64,000 nt of DNA from Limnephilus marmoratus (taxonomy: Eukaryota; Arthropoda; Insecta; Trichoptera; Limnephilidae). The translations under genes were made by a program, and so were the position numbers. Every line of letters starts with the position of its first letter. Within the stretch, counting starts at the first letter, position 1. The DNA lies in contig OU862922.1 in the NCBI GenBank assembly GCA_917880885.1, forward strand, positions 21,452,627 through 21,516,626, given 5' to 3'. Below are positions 21,601 through 33,290 of this stretch, piece by piece. The notes beneath the pieces are model-generated. The model saw only the letters and a list, made by a program, of their open reading frames with translations, searched no databases and was not told the DNA's origin.

Positions 21601-21860
21601 ACAATTTATTTATTTATTGCTTCTTCACAATGTATATACATATATTTTTAGCATGTAATTATTAACCCCACTAGGGTTCGCCTATATCGGGGTTAATAAT
21701 TTCACAATTTTATAAAAATAACACACGCAAATATCGGTCATGCAAAACAGTTAAGTAAAAGCAAAATAATAAAATTTAAAAATAAAATGATAAACAGAGA
21801 AAATAATAAGTGATAAAAATATATGAATTAATAACAAAGTGTTGAGAGATCAGACAAAAA
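21601..21860 (-). mobile_element. LINE-type 3' end with conserved hairpin
   Basis: Read on minus: an A-rich 3' untranslated region, a hairpin with a perfect 12-bp stem (ATTATTAACCCC at 21658-21669 and its partner 21689-21700), then a TGTATATACATTG block and an (AATA)n-type tail at 21603-21618. The tail and spacing match 45064-45160. No coding sequence remains. Confidence 0.65.
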
Positions 21861-23160
21861 GTTCTCATTCATTATATCATTAGTTCATACCCTTTTCAAC
21901 AATAGATAAAATTTAAAAAAATATATGTCCTTAGGTTTTTTTTTTTAAATATGTGTAAAAAATAAAAAATGAAAAAAACAAAGATTTATAAGCGATTACA
22001 TTAGAGCGAATCTTTCTTATGCGATATTATAGTGACTATCAAATAATTATGAAATAAATATGAAAGAAACCGTTTTGATCACAACATTATTGTTTTCATT
22101 CCATTTAAGTAACCGTTTTCATTAAAATATGATTGTATTTTATAGTGTAAGTGACACCTTAGAAATGCCATCCGTGTGATCTTTTAGTTTTGACAAAGTT
22201 ATGGGATACGATAATCCCTATATATTTATTTATTTATTGTTTCTTTACCATTTTAATTTAGGTGTTATTGTTTAAATTGAAATAATTGAGTTAACAATCG
22301 TCTTATTGTGGCTGTGTGACTGATAAACTTTCGAATACTTGACCTTCAAAATACGAGAAAGGTCACAATCTACATGAGATTTCGATAAACTCTGTACAAT
22401 GCCAGGTTCGTCAGTTGATTATAAAAAAATAACAATTATTAGTACACGGGAGTTATCTACACAAAATCCGCCTACCGATTACTACACAAATTACCTGCCC
22501 ATAAAATGTGTCATATTTTGTAAATAAACATTAAGTGGGACAGATTAGTAGGTTAGATTCAAAAATTCTGAATGTTGTTAAGATAATAAATAATCTGTTA
22601 ACATCCTGAAATTTCATTTAATGATTTTATTAATTTCATTTAACTGATTAACCTTACGTCATAAATATAAATTTTTAAAATTTATCAATAGGTAAGAGAT
22701 AAGATAGGTACTTATGGTAAGATGTAGACACACTGGGGACAGTTGTCATTAATCGTTAGTACTATCGTGCAGATGAAATAAAAATAAAAGATTTGACAAT
22801 TTCACCACGTTCATTGTTGTCAGATACGCAGCGGTAGAAAAAACCTTTTATGTAATAAGAACGAACGTGTCGCTGATAAAATCTGTATAAACCATCACCT
22901 TTAATTTACTATATTATCGAAAAAAAGTTGTTAGTTTTCACAGTTATGAACAAAAAATAAGTAATAAATAATATCTGGGTAATTTGTATAGCGCCGTTCT
23001 TGTAAAAAATCAACCCAAGTGAGCTATCTACAGTAGGAAACGACAAGGAAACTGCAAACGAAACTACAAAGCGACTTTCAATTACAGCAATGACCGGTGT
23101 TTGTGGTGTGTTTGTATGTTTTTCAATAGATATATTTTATTTTTTACACATTGTAAATTG
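21861..23160. other. No gene recognised
   Basis: AT-rich sequence. A (TTTA)n patch at 22222-22241 resembles LINE 3' tails but has no hairpin or coding sequence beside it. Confidence 0.4.
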
Positions 23161-23164
23161 TATT

Positions 23165-23500
23165 TTTTTTAAATTTATTTATTTATTTTACATTTACGCA
23201 ATATAACATAACATAGCTTACATATTTTATACACTCTTCTAATAAAGCAAATGCTTGTGTTTAGGAGAGGACAACTTGTTAATAACTTAAGAATTATTAA
23301 AAAAATCCTTAACACAAACTTAAGAATTTAACTTATGAAGAGACTTAGACTTAACATATTTTTTTAAAGATAATAAGGGTAATTAAACGTAATTAAGGGA
23401 AACTAAATCAAGAAAATATATGATGTACATAAAACATTAGAAATAAATAAAAAAGTCAAAAATATATCTAGATATATCTTACTTTCTCTAGAGAAAGTAA
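23165..23500 (-). mobile_element. Probable LINE 3' end
   Basis: On minus: an A-rich untranslated region, an imperfect hairpin (CTCTTCT at 23235 with AGGAGAG near 23268 on plus), a TGTAAG-TTATATTGCG block and an AATAAATAAATAAAT tail at 23171-23187. It has the architecture of the ends at 21601 and 45064, but its hairpin loop is different. Confidence 0.45.
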
Positions 23501-23575
23501 AAATTATATAGTGGTACTACTAAAATAAGTTTTTTTTATCTTTGTTGTAATTTTTTTCGGGTGAAATGCAGATCC

Positions 23576-24132
23576 TGCCAAAATCTGGAAATTTAATAGA
23601 AAGGCACTTTCTAGGAGAGAAAAGTGTGGAGAAGCTGAATAAAAATTAAGGCGCGCTCGGCAAAATTGAGGGAGATACAGCCGTTCAAAGTATTGAGAAA
23701 ATGGAACTATGACAGCCCGGCGGCCATTGCGTCACTGTTATGTTGTTGGTATCCCTGATATAAACAAGAGGTAGATACAAACTCTGCTTTGCCAAACAAA
23801 CCATTCAAAACCTGGGATGTTTTTGAAAGTAAAGATAACATACACAATCCCGCTAGACGCTAGACAAACCCTGCTTTGCCAGACAAACCATTCAAAAACG
23901 TAGGCTGTTTTTAAAAGTAAAGATAATATACACACGCCCGCTAGACAAACCATGCTTTGCCAGACAAACCATTTCGCCAGTATCGGTTCGCGAAGTGAAA
24001 ATTAAAATTATTCAAAAAAAATTTCAATTGCTCTCCGCACTTTTTTTCACCTTGCAAATTAAAGTTCCCAACTTAAAACGCGGTGAAAAGATGGTTTTTG
24101 GAAAAAAAGACAAATTTTGGCAGGATCTGCAT
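23576..24132. mobile_element. TIR element with an internal tandem repeat
   Basis: Inverted ends ATGCAGATCCTGCCAAAAT (23576-23594 and its complement ending 24132) match exactly over 19 bp. The interior (23760-23985) has about 2.5 units of an 81-87-bp repeat marked by TGCTTTGCCAGACAAACC at 23785, 23872 and 23953. Unit lengths are multiples of three, which keeps a minus-strand frame open with a repeated EWFVWQSRVC motif. I regard this as chance. Confidence 0.75.
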
Positions 24133-24839
24133 TCCTCCCTTTTTTCTGTCCGCATATCAGCGGGTAATTGATTAAATAATGTAATTCCTTTATATATATT
24201 ATATGTTTTATTCCTTTACATATTCCTTTATTATTACCTTTATAGAACACGGTATTATTCGTAACGAATTACTTGAAAATATTTTGATTCCTCCAACTTC
24301 TGATAGATACTAAATTAATAAAAATAAATTCTAAAGACTTTATTGCCGTACCGCCATATCATCACAGCAGCTACTTACTTCGCAAACCTAGACTCGCCTC
24401 TATGTCTCGGGGCTATATTATCTCTTTACTCTTCCTCTCCAACCCGATTTCCTTTCCTCTCATCTCATCCTCTTCCCTTAACCAACTACACCGTGTTTCC
24501 CTGTCGATCGCTGCTTATCCCAGAATTACTAATAATTTATTACCTGCAGTAGATTTCACCTTTGAGGGCTCGAGTAAGTGAAAACATTCATAGTTAACTC
24601 GAGATATTGTTAAAATGTTGGAGTTCGTTATTTGTTTATGTTAATTGTATTGTGTAACGAATTTAAAATGGAAAAAAATCCTAGCACTTATTCGTGTAAA
24701 TTTTCCTGATGCTGAGCTTTATTGCGACGGCAGTATAGTAAAAAAATTATATTATTGTAGAAAGCAATCACTTTGTGGTTTGACATATTTAATAGCGTGT
24801 GTCGCTCTCCATAGAGAGAAAACAAATGGCCTTATATTT

Positions 24840-25395
24840 AAACGCCCGTGTCTCAAAAGTTTCGTATGATCTGTAGCTATTCGAAAACGTAAAAAAAATG
24901 AAATTATTATTCACTATTAGCCAGCTAAAATGGCCGGAAGTTTCGAAAAAACTAGATTTCGTGATTTGGAAAAAAATAAAACAAAGGGTTCATATTTTAT
25001 ATTTTGTACCAAACTTATTTTTCATTACATAACTGCAGTACAAAGAAGCAAAAAAAAATTTTTTTTAAACATATGTGATATGTTGGTTAAAAAAATAAAA
25101 GGGGAAACTAACACTTTTTCTGTATAAAATCAGAATTCTCGTTGACTTACTTGTATTCATAAAGTTGAACTTTTTTTTCATTTTTGTCAGTTATACGCAT
25201 TTTTTAATAATAAACAAACGTTAAAAGGTTAGATTACTGAAAAACAAATTATTAAAAATTTAAAAAAAATGGTTTTAGGTTTGTTTTCTGATTTTCAATG
25301 CATTTTAGCGGGCTAATAACCATTTTTAAAAAAATAAATTTAAATGCAGTTCTCATTTTCTTTGCAAGACGCAACTTTTGAGACCCCGGGCGTTT
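24840..25395. mobile_element. TIR element, about 556 bp
   Basis: The left end (AACGCCCGTGTCTCAAAAGT) and the reversed right end (AACGCCCGGGGTCTCAAAAG) pair, and a second inverted block, TATTAGCCAGCTAAAATG / CATTTTAGCGGGCTAATA (24915-24932 and 25300-25317), lies further in. Target duplication unresolved. The 65-codon plus frame inside has no known motif. Confidence 0.7.
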
Positions 25396-25485
25396 CTGAA
25401 TTCAAAAGTTGAAATAATTGACACACGCTAATATTTAATAAAATAAATTACTTTTTTGTTTAAAACCACGAGATTTATTAATTTA

Positions 25486-25528
25486 TGAACCGACCGGTTT
25501 CGCTTTACTCGAGCATCTTCAGGGTACA
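25486..25528 (-). ncRNA. Hammerhead ribozyme motif of a Penelope-like element
   Basis: On minus: stem I strand TGTACC, core CTGAAGA (CUGANGA), stem II GCT/AGC, GAAA, the self-complementary ACCGGT plus C, then stem I partner GGTTCA (5 of 6 pairs with TGTACC). It lies about 240 bp downstream of the GIY-YIG frame in the same orientation, as expected for the terminal-repeat ribozymes reported in Penelope-like elements. Confidence 0.7.
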
Positions 25529-25771
25529 AATTAATACTAAACAAGATGTACATAATGTTTGCTTTTATATAACAAAATATAGAGGTAGACAACATGATTC
25601 AAATATAACAAACACATAGACGGTCATAAAATAGATTATCCTATGTACTCAAGTAATGGGAGAAACCGGAAGATAATTATGTAGACTAATGGGTTATAAA
25701 TGTTATAATAATAAATTTAGAGAAACAAAGCATCAACTGGCATGGTGGTAAGGAGCATTGGAAATATTTTA

Positions 25772-26176
25772 TTAAGGGTTTATTGGAAACAGACCTAATA
25801 TTGGACTACTTAATATGTCCAATTGATTATTAAGTATAGGTACATATGACTTGGTTTTTACGGCTTTTTTTATTTCTAGCGCCTTTAAATTGTTTAGTCT
25901 GTTACCATGCCCGTTTTTAAGTAAGATGTTAGCACCGGTGCTATGACAGAACCTTTGATCTTTATCGATCAAATTATTGGCGAATTCTGAAAAACCGTTA
26001 TTATTGAGGCAACGAAGATGCTCCTTTGTCCTAATATTGACATTACGTGTTGTCTTACCGATATAGAAAGCCGAACAATTATTACAATTTAATTTATAAA
26101 TTCCCGAATGACTTAATTTGTCGTCCTTATCTTTAGAATTAATTAGAAATTTACCAAGATTGTTATTGGTATAAAA
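25772..26176 (-). mobile_element. Penelope-like element, GIY-YIG endonuclease end of the ORF
   Basis: A single uninterrupted frame of about 134 codons (no usable ATG at its start) runs from the SINE A junction to a stop at 25772. It contains SGIYKLNCNNCSAFYIGKTTR, here cited as GIY at 26096-26104 and YIG at 26058-26066, followed by the catalytic Arg region (NIRTKEH, with its Glu) that together define a GIY-YIG endonuclease. Two upstream Cys residues (NCNNC) match the linker seen in Penelope-like elements. The reverse transcriptase is absent, lost where SINE A begins at 26177. The intact frame suggests moderate age. Confidence 0.85.
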
Positions 26177-26410
26177 GGCCCTGAGGAAAAAAAATCCCTC
26201 AGGGCTTATGACATCTTTGGGAATGTCATGTGAAGGGTATTTTTAGGGAAAGGAAGGTGAGGAAGTTCTGAGAAAGAAAAAGGTATGAGGGGTGGGTAGG
26301 AATCTGTGGATCAATATGTCTAGGAGTGACGACGCACAACGTATGAATCCATCCCTCCGCTGTGCACGGTGATTTGTCGAGAATCCCGGGGCGGCGGTAC
26401 CCATATCCAT
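26177..26410 (-). repeat. SINE A with internal deletion
   Basis: The 3' end (CCCTGAGGG...) and the CGGGGCGGCGGTACCC 5' block are present. It keeps the long-form ATGAATCCATCCCTCC motif but lacks the segment with the CACTTGGGGTGACC-like block. Confidence 0.8.
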
Positions 26411-26444
26411 TGTAATGAATTAACCAACTTCAATTCGCTTATTA

Positions 26445-26567
26445 GGCAACGTACCCATACTACGTGACACATTTAGGGGGGGGGGTCTTCAAAATGTCAC
26501 CGGGGGGGGGGGGGGGGGGGGGGTTAAAAATTGCAAAAAGTTGGTCACGTAGTATGGGTACGTTCCC
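26445..26567. mobile_element. PIF/Harbinger-type MITE with a 22-G run
   Basis: Ends of 24 bp with one mismatch, GG(C/G)AACGTACCCATACTAC, pair across 123 bp. TTA flanks both sides (26442-26444 and 26568-26570). The middle holds G-runs of about 10 and 22 (26502-26523). No coding. Confidence 0.85.
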
Positions 26568-27230
26568 TTACCTATAACTACAATATTTATTACGAGACTC
26601 ACGTTTTACCCCCCAACTATTCATGTTCTAAAAAAATCTACTGGTTTTTGCAACCATTTGTTTCTACAGATGTTTCACCAGACAAAAATCCTTGCATTTT
26701 CCGTGTACCTTACAAACGAATGTATTTGAATATCTAAATAGAAATTACCTTCCCAAAAATTCGTTCCAATGTAACGTGTATAATGAATTCATGGGCTGCA
26801 ATATTTATTTTCAATGCATGAAAAACATTTTGCAAATTGACAATCCGGCGATATAAAAATAGCCCCAGGCTAGCATGTATATTCCAGTAGTGACTTTGTA
26901 TTTAAATGCATTAAGGGTAGCTCATGCATTAAGCCTACCTCCTTCCCACTTCTGCGCCCCCGGGGTAAATCTGTGAGCACATTAAATTTTATTCGAAAAA
27001 GATCAGAAGAGATTATATTGTCCTCTTTGTATAACTCTATTTACCCATCTCTTTTGTTAAGGCAGTTTACGTAGGTAGGGTTGATAATATCTTTTAAGTT
27101 CATATTTGAGTAGTAAGTTGTCAACGCAATCATTTTATGTGATTCATGAATGTGTACTTAAGTTACATAATAAGAAATCTATTCGACATTGTGTTTGTTA
27201 CTTATTTTTATATTTGAAACATACGGCGGG

Positions 27231-27342
27231 TGACCAGGACACACTGAACCCCAGATTCCTTCCCACCCCTTAAACTCTCCTCTCCTTCCTTTCCTTAAAA
27301 ACACCCTCCACACAGCATCCCCAAAGATGACAAAAAATCTTT
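27231..27342 (+). repeat. SINE A fragment
   Basis: Matches the middle and 3' part of SINE A: GGTGACCAGGACACACTGAA, the pyrimidine-rich block, and CCACACAGCATCCCCAAAG. It ends before the poly-A tail. Confidence 0.85.
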
Positions 27343-27779
27343 AAACAATTACAGCTAAAATATCAATACATTTTGAGGCGCTCGTGAGCAGCTGGGCAGT
27401 TTTTTGTCTTCATATTTTTCTTGAGCTAACGTTTCGTTTTTAAAAACATTTATTTATTGAAAAATAAGAAATGCATAAAAAACATAAGCTGCAAATCTCA
27501 TTAGGGCATTCCTGTATCGAGATATGCAGTTTTACAATGTAATTTAAAAAAAGTGCATATAATCTTAATAAAAATATAATTATAAACCTACAAAAGAAGC
27601 AGGGAGTACAATTATTCAGACATGGATTGTTAATAATTATAGCTGGGCACTATGCTCATCGTTGGCAATAATAACATTATACTGTAAACTAAATATGTAA
27701 ATACGTTAGTTGTGGCTTACCAGATGTATTCATAGGGTGACTATACCACAGTAGCATTTAATTATTAACAAAAAATAAA
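27343..27779. other. No gene recognised
   Basis: AT-rich, with no open frame of note. Confidence 0.4.
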
Positions 27780-28170
27780 GATGGGTAAATAACAACAGCT
27801 AAATACCTAATATCATGTAAATGATAATAAACAATTATGTATATTAATATTAATAATTATTGAGTAATAAATTTATATAGTTTATGTTATAAATATAATA
27901 TATTAAGTAAATAAATTAAGTAGATAATATATAATATAATTATGAGTAAACCATAATAAACAATTTATTAAAAATAAGTAAATAAACACAAGTAAATTAG
28001 GAACATAATAATTATGAGTAAATACTAATAAACAATTATATAGTACAGTAAGTAAATTATGATACGAAAGAAGTAGATAATAATAAGTAAATACTTATAA
28101 CAATAAGCAAATTAAAAAGTACATAATAATAAATAAGTTAAGTACATACACAGTTATTAAATATGGATTG
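27780..28170. repeat. Cryptically simple AT-rich tract
   Basis: Built from irregular repeats of AAGTAAATAA, ATAATAAACAATTA and GAGTAAA. It has no fixed period. Confidence 0.7.
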
Positions 28171-28245
28171 TATGAAATATTGTACATTGTTTTAGTTACA
28201 TTTAGTCCAGCCGCATACTAGCAACTTTGGTTGCTATTGTGCACC

Positions 28246-28518
28246 TATGAGTAAAACCTCACAAAGTTAAAAAGAAAAATAAATATTATTAGATAAAAAA
28301 AAATTATCCAGACACTATCTAGATAGCATTTAGTTCGGGTTTGCATCTTGCAATAATACATAAAAATAGCAACCAATGAAATATAAAAGGACAAATTAGT
28401 TCAGTCCCGGAAACCCGAAGGTCCTGGGTTCGAGTCCCTGAGTTTCCAGATTTTCGATTGAGATTCACTAATATTAGGTATCTTCATTTAAAGAATATAC
28501 TAATATTTAAAATCTGTT
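28246..28518 (+). repeat. SINE E, degraded copy with an inverted tail piece
   Basis: The T-arm of a tRNA-like head (AAGGTCCTGGGTTCGAGTCC at 28421-28440) is followed by CAGATTTTCGATTGAGATTC and a short tail. Upstream, ATGAGTAAAACCTCACAAAG is the tail in inverted orientation, and GCATTTAGTTCGGGTTTGCA matches the upstream part of the 63214-63640 copy. Confidence 0.7.
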
Positions 28519-29660
28519 GGATTTGGATAAAAAAATATTATTTTTCTTAATTTGGAATAGTCTTTCTCACTTTTCATTATGCGAGTATATTTTTCAAGAA
28601 AACCAAGAATTTTCCAATATTTTCCTTAGTAAATATAAAAACGTACTTTTACTTAACGAAATCCTACATCCCAATCGAAATGTTGACTTTTCACGATTGA
28701 CGTAAAAAAATTGCCTGAATAATCTTAAAGTGCAACTTGCTGTAACGCCATTATTAACATTTGTGATAACGACATTAACGCAGCGCATGTTTGATCATGT
28801 ACTTGAACTGATAAACAGGTTCAAACACTTTACTTTGTAATAATAATAATCATTTAACGCCTATCTAATTATTATCGTCAGGCTCCAGTAGCTTCGTAAT
28901 CGAGTCAAGCAAAAATCTATATTATTATGAAACTAGTGGTCAAAAAGCGTAAAAAACTATTCATATAATTACTAATGTTGCTATAATTGACACACTTTAT
29001 AAAGAAGTTACCAAGTACATAATAAAGTACCTAGTCCTTTTCTTATCTCTCGAGTGTCACAACTATGTAAATACGATATGGTCCTTCCGCTGTGGGTTCC
29101 GTTGTATCTTCTCTTTCTGTCACGTGCATCGTTTATGAGAAAGATGGAGAAGTTATAATGGAGCAATCAGCGGTACGCATTTGTTCGATATAAACACGAG
29201 TTGTTTGTTTATGTTTTGATTTCACATTTAACCCTCCACTTCAATTATTAACGTAGCCTATCTAATTGTATAGTAGTTCTTAATTATGAGACAGTTCAGA
29301 ATTATGATAATATTTTCGTTATTTAACAGTAGTAAACCATATACGATAAATGTAAGCAGTTGAATTTGTTGAGCATCCTAAATATTATCATACATGAGAT
29401 ATTGTAACTAATTTAGAAGTGCTTCTTCGAATGACTGATAAAATTTAATATAGGTACCTATCTACTATAGTAGCTATAAAAGTAGGAACTGACGACGTCT
29501 TGGTTATAATTATTTCGAGGAACGAAGTATTAAAGATAACCAGTTCGATAATCTTGGAGAAAATTGATGAAAAATGTATTAGATGAAGACGTTAGTTGGC
29601 ATACCATTCGTAGATTATATGTGGATATGGATTTACCTGATAATAGCCAATCTTCGATAT
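28519..29660. other. No gene recognised
   Basis: AT-rich. A segment near 29090-29165 (CTCTTTCTGTCACG...) resembles 33325-33400, forming a weak two-copy repeat with an internal hairpin. Confidence 0.35.
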
Positions 29661-29669
29661 GAGAAGGCA

Positions 29670-30055
29670 GCGTATTTCCAAAACCTATACCGGTTCAGTC
29701 ACGGTGGCGACAATTTATATTTTCAATACACCTCTATATCGGTTACTTTTTAAACAACAATAATTGTTCTAAAATGTAGATAAAATAATCTTTCCAGTGT
29801 TTATATTAGAAATGAATAAATTTATTTCTAAATACATAATTTTTGATATTATTCCCATATATTGTAAATACACCTCTATGTTGGTTATTTTTATCACTTT
29901 GCAAAAACAAAAATTATTCTAAAATCTAGATAAAATAATCTTTCCAATATGTGTGTATTAGAAATTAATAATTTTATTTCTAGATATTTAAATTTTGATA
30001 TTGAAAATGTAAATTGTGTATCGACTGAACAGGGGTATAGATTTTGGAAATACGC
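29670..30055. mobile_element. Mutator-like non-autonomous element, two-unit form
   Basis: The left end GCGTATTTCCAAAACC-TATACCGGTTCAGTC pairs with the right end (reversed GCGTATTTCCAAAATC). Flanks GAGAAGGCA (29661-29669) and GAGAGGGCA (30056-30064) form a 9-bp target duplication with one mismatch. The interior has two copies of the 151-bp unit. 386 bp. Confidence 0.88.
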
Positions 30056-31063
30056 GAGAGGGCACGGAACGAATGAAAAGATTTATATAAAAGAAATACC
30101 ACTAATTTTGAGGTTTCAAAACAAAGTGATGTGTTCCAACGAAACAAAGCAGGCATTTTTTTTATCTTTACATTAACATTTTTGTACGTATCAACAATAC
30201 GAGCTAGTCCAAACTTATACGAGTATTGTCTCTAGCTTTGTAGATTAAAGTTAAATTCAATTCTACGATAACTCAATCTCGACTGGTTTTCACGGCAGCA
30301 TCTACCCACTCGTGACTCTAAGGGTTAAAATAAAACCAACAATAATAATCTAACAGTGTTGCTAGTTGCTACTGTTACGCCTCGATTAGTGGGTTCCTAC
30401 TTGCATTTGATAGTAATTGCGTATTACTCTTATCACAGCCGATGGCGTTTGTTTTGACAGAGTGCAGGCGTGACCGGTCACAATAAAAATAATCGTATGA
30501 TTATTTAGTTGGTATCTACTTTTATCAGTAGGTTGGTAATTATACTAATTATTATTATTTTCGTACGAAGCGACGCGACGCGACGGGTGGGGTTTTCAAG
30601 CCATTACCGCCTCGAAAAAGTGGGTATATATGCCGTATGGGCCAGCCTTATTTTAAATTGTAGCGAATAATCTTTGAAACTGTCAATTCTTTTCCCTTAA
30701 AGCAGACTATCTATGTGTAAAACTGTAAGATCACGAATGGTTAGGTTAAGCCCAAGTATGATTGATTTAGAAATATATCGAAAAAATAAAACAGCGGGAA
30801 CATCAAAATTGTTGCATGTCGCGTTTCAGTTGTTCTAACCCTGTTGAAATTTTTTAATTGTTTTTCCCATGTAGGGTAGTACCACACAGAAGTACTTACT
30901 AATTTTATTATGCTCAAAAAACTTATTTATGTAATTAATTATGATTATTGTAATTTTGATCGTAGGTCTCTGGTTACCTATTATATGTATAGTAAATTAT
31001 TGAAATTCTAAAAATAAATAAAATTTACACATTTGATTAACAAAATGATGATTAAAAGCTTAA

Positions 31064-31713
31064 TGTTGCGTTGCTGTGGCTAACAAAATGCAACGCCATC
31101 TACTGGTTGGTTACCCAACCTTTATAACCAAGGCCATCTGTTAATTTGCATACAAATCAACCTCACCGCCCGCTTGCCAGACGGTTCCCTTTATATATTA
31201 TATATTTCAACCAATTTACACAAAACCTTGACAAATTATATATTTGGGAGGCAGGAATGGGTACCGCTGCCCCGGGAACCTTTATTGGATAACCAACACC
31301 TCTGCCATAGGTCACCCCAAGTGGTTCGCTACGTTTGGTGATTTAGCAGGGGTGCCCGGGTTCATGGGGTGAGGTTTGTCTAGGTCTTGGAGGCGGATGA
31401 CCAGGACATACTGAACCCCAGATTCCTACCCACCCCTTAAACCCTTTTCCTTCCCAGAACTCTCCTTCCTTTCCTTAAAAAAACCCCTCCACACAGCATC
31501 CTCAAAGATGACATAATTTCCCTCAGGGCCTCCTGTGTGGAGCTCATGTAAAAAAAAAAAAAACTAAACATTCCTCATGAATCACTCTATCTATTGGTGA
31601 AAACCGCATGAAAATTCGTTCATTATATCATCAGTATCATCCGTTTTTGAGTTTATCGCGAACAGGCAGACATACAGACGCGTCGGAGGACTTTAATTTA
31701 TAATATGTACAGA
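31064..31713 (-). mobile_element. Helitron-family copy interrupted by SINE A
   Basis: The 5' TC end (TCTGTACATATTATAAA, minus) lies at 31713 directly after an A. GTTTATCGCGAACAGGCAG and AAAACCGCATGAAAATTCG match the family. The 3' side reaches GTTGCTGTGGCTAAC near 31064 but lacks the GGCCGGGT-CTAG end. SINE A occupies 31242-31563. Confidence 0.75.
31242..31563 (+). repeat. SINE A, full length, inserted in a Helitron
   Basis: Best-preserved plus-strand short form. The 5' end is ATTTGGGAGGCAGG, the 3' end CTGTGTGGAGCTCATG plus an A-run of 14. The 3' part can fold, with CCACACAG pairing CTGTGTGG. The Helitron resumes on both sides. Confidence 0.9.
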
Positions 31714-31874
31714 TTTAGGTACTATTTTAAGGGTTTTATGACAGTTGATCAGCCGAAAATTTCCCCCGGCCGCGGCGTACATATATATATATTTTTTTAT
31801 AATTTATTAACCAAGATATTACAATATAATATATTAAATAATATATCAAAACACCATATACATTTTTTTGGTAT

Positions 31875-32110
31875 ATACCGCCTCACTAGGCTGAGCCTGT
31901 TCCGAGGTGGCAGGAATTTAAACTAATTTTGATATCTTAATCTTGGAAAAGAGAATTAAGATAAAAATAAATATATTTTAATTTAAATAGATAAATAGAA
32001 TAAAAGAACAATAAAATGAAAAGAAAAAGTTAAGAGAAGTGGAAAAATAGAAAAAAATATGAAAGAAACAAATTAGAAACACAAAAATAATTGTGAGGAT
32101 AAGAGAAACA
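31875..32110 (-). mobile_element. LINE-type 3' end with conserved hairpin
   Basis: The hairpin CCGCCTC-ACTAGG...CCGAGGTGG (31879-31909 on plus) has the shared loop. On minus it follows an A-rich untranslated region (31930-32110), as in the LINE copies at 42366 and 46647. No coding sequence remains. Confidence 0.6.
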
Positions 32111-33240
32111 ATACAGGCGTTGAGTGTGTTATATATACAATGTGCAGTCGGTTCAGGGAAAATACGATATACCTAATTACAAAAAATATAACTAATTGAC
32201 TCCGAAGGGATGTGCAGAGAGGATGTACCGCTGAATAACAAAAGTAAATAATATATTTTTATTCAAATGCATCAAGGAAAAATCTTCTTCTAAAATATAC
32301 TTAGTAGGTACATAAATGCAAAAGTACAAAAAATCGACACTATGTATAAATTCGTTTGATATTCATACCAGCTTATTTTTAAGTCGATTTTACGTTTGAA
32401 AAGGAAAATAATGTAAAAAAAAAATAGTTTAGAGTAAATACTATTTCTATTGTCGCTGGATAAATTTTCGGGCAACCATTTGAAGAAACAGCGTACGAAC
32501 CTAAGCGATAAGCCAACTTTATTTATCCAATTGTCTGTAAAAGGGTATTGTTATCTAAATTATGCTTTTAAAATGTTTTAACAAAGTAGTTAATACAACA
32601 TTTTATATGTAAGGTAGAATGTTTTATAAAATAATTCCGTAGGAGGATCTTACATGAATAAGAGGCTGACTTGATTCCGTGTCCTGGCCTGGGTTGGGGT
32701 GGTTTTGATTGAACTGAATTGTTTTTATTTCGCGCCTTTCCCAATTCAATTCATTATACAGATAATCCAATAACTACACAATAATCTAATTCGAAGAACT
32801 ACTCTATGTCTCTAATAAAACTAACTTGCTGTATCTACCTATATTGTACATCTAAGAACAAACTCCTCTTCGAGACAAAGAAAAATCATGTTTTTACTTA
32901 GAACCGTATAACAGTATGATTTACACAATATATTATTTATTCAAATCATTAGATCATGTTATTTTTATTATCAACTTCTGAGGATAAAATATAAAAATTA
33001 CTGTCACATTATTAAATGTATCTACCTATTATAATAGATAACGTGCAGAAAAAACAAGCACTCAGAATCATCGGCTCATAAAACAGTCGCGCACGCAAAA
33101 AGGTCTCAGTATTCATGCATGTAATTTTCAATTTGTTCAGTTTATTCAGTACCCTTTTTACGAACGTGTGTATCTAATACTGAGTATATTGGTATGAAAT
33201 ATTCGTGCACCATACTGGTAGGATAATCTTTTGTCCTGTG
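32111..33240. other. No gene recognised
   Basis: AT-rich. A 61-codon minus frame at 32290-32475 is leucine/phenylalanine-rich, as expected of AT-rich chance frames. Confidence 0.35.
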
Positions 33241-33246
33241 TGAAGC

Positions 33247-33290
33247 GACCGGTTTCGCGGTAGAAAAATTAGCTACTCATGAACAAGTGT
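33247..33290 (-). other. Possible decayed hammerhead motif
   Basis: The minus strand contains GAAACCGGTC (complement of 33247-33256) preceded by a possible stem GTAG/CTAC, but the CTGANGA core is changed (TCATGAG) and no stem I pairs. Confidence 0.25.

Noticed and set aside
27780..28170. CRISPR-like or satellite array
   Set aside because: No fixed unit or spacers; it is cryptically simple AT-rich sequence, and the genome is eukaryotic.
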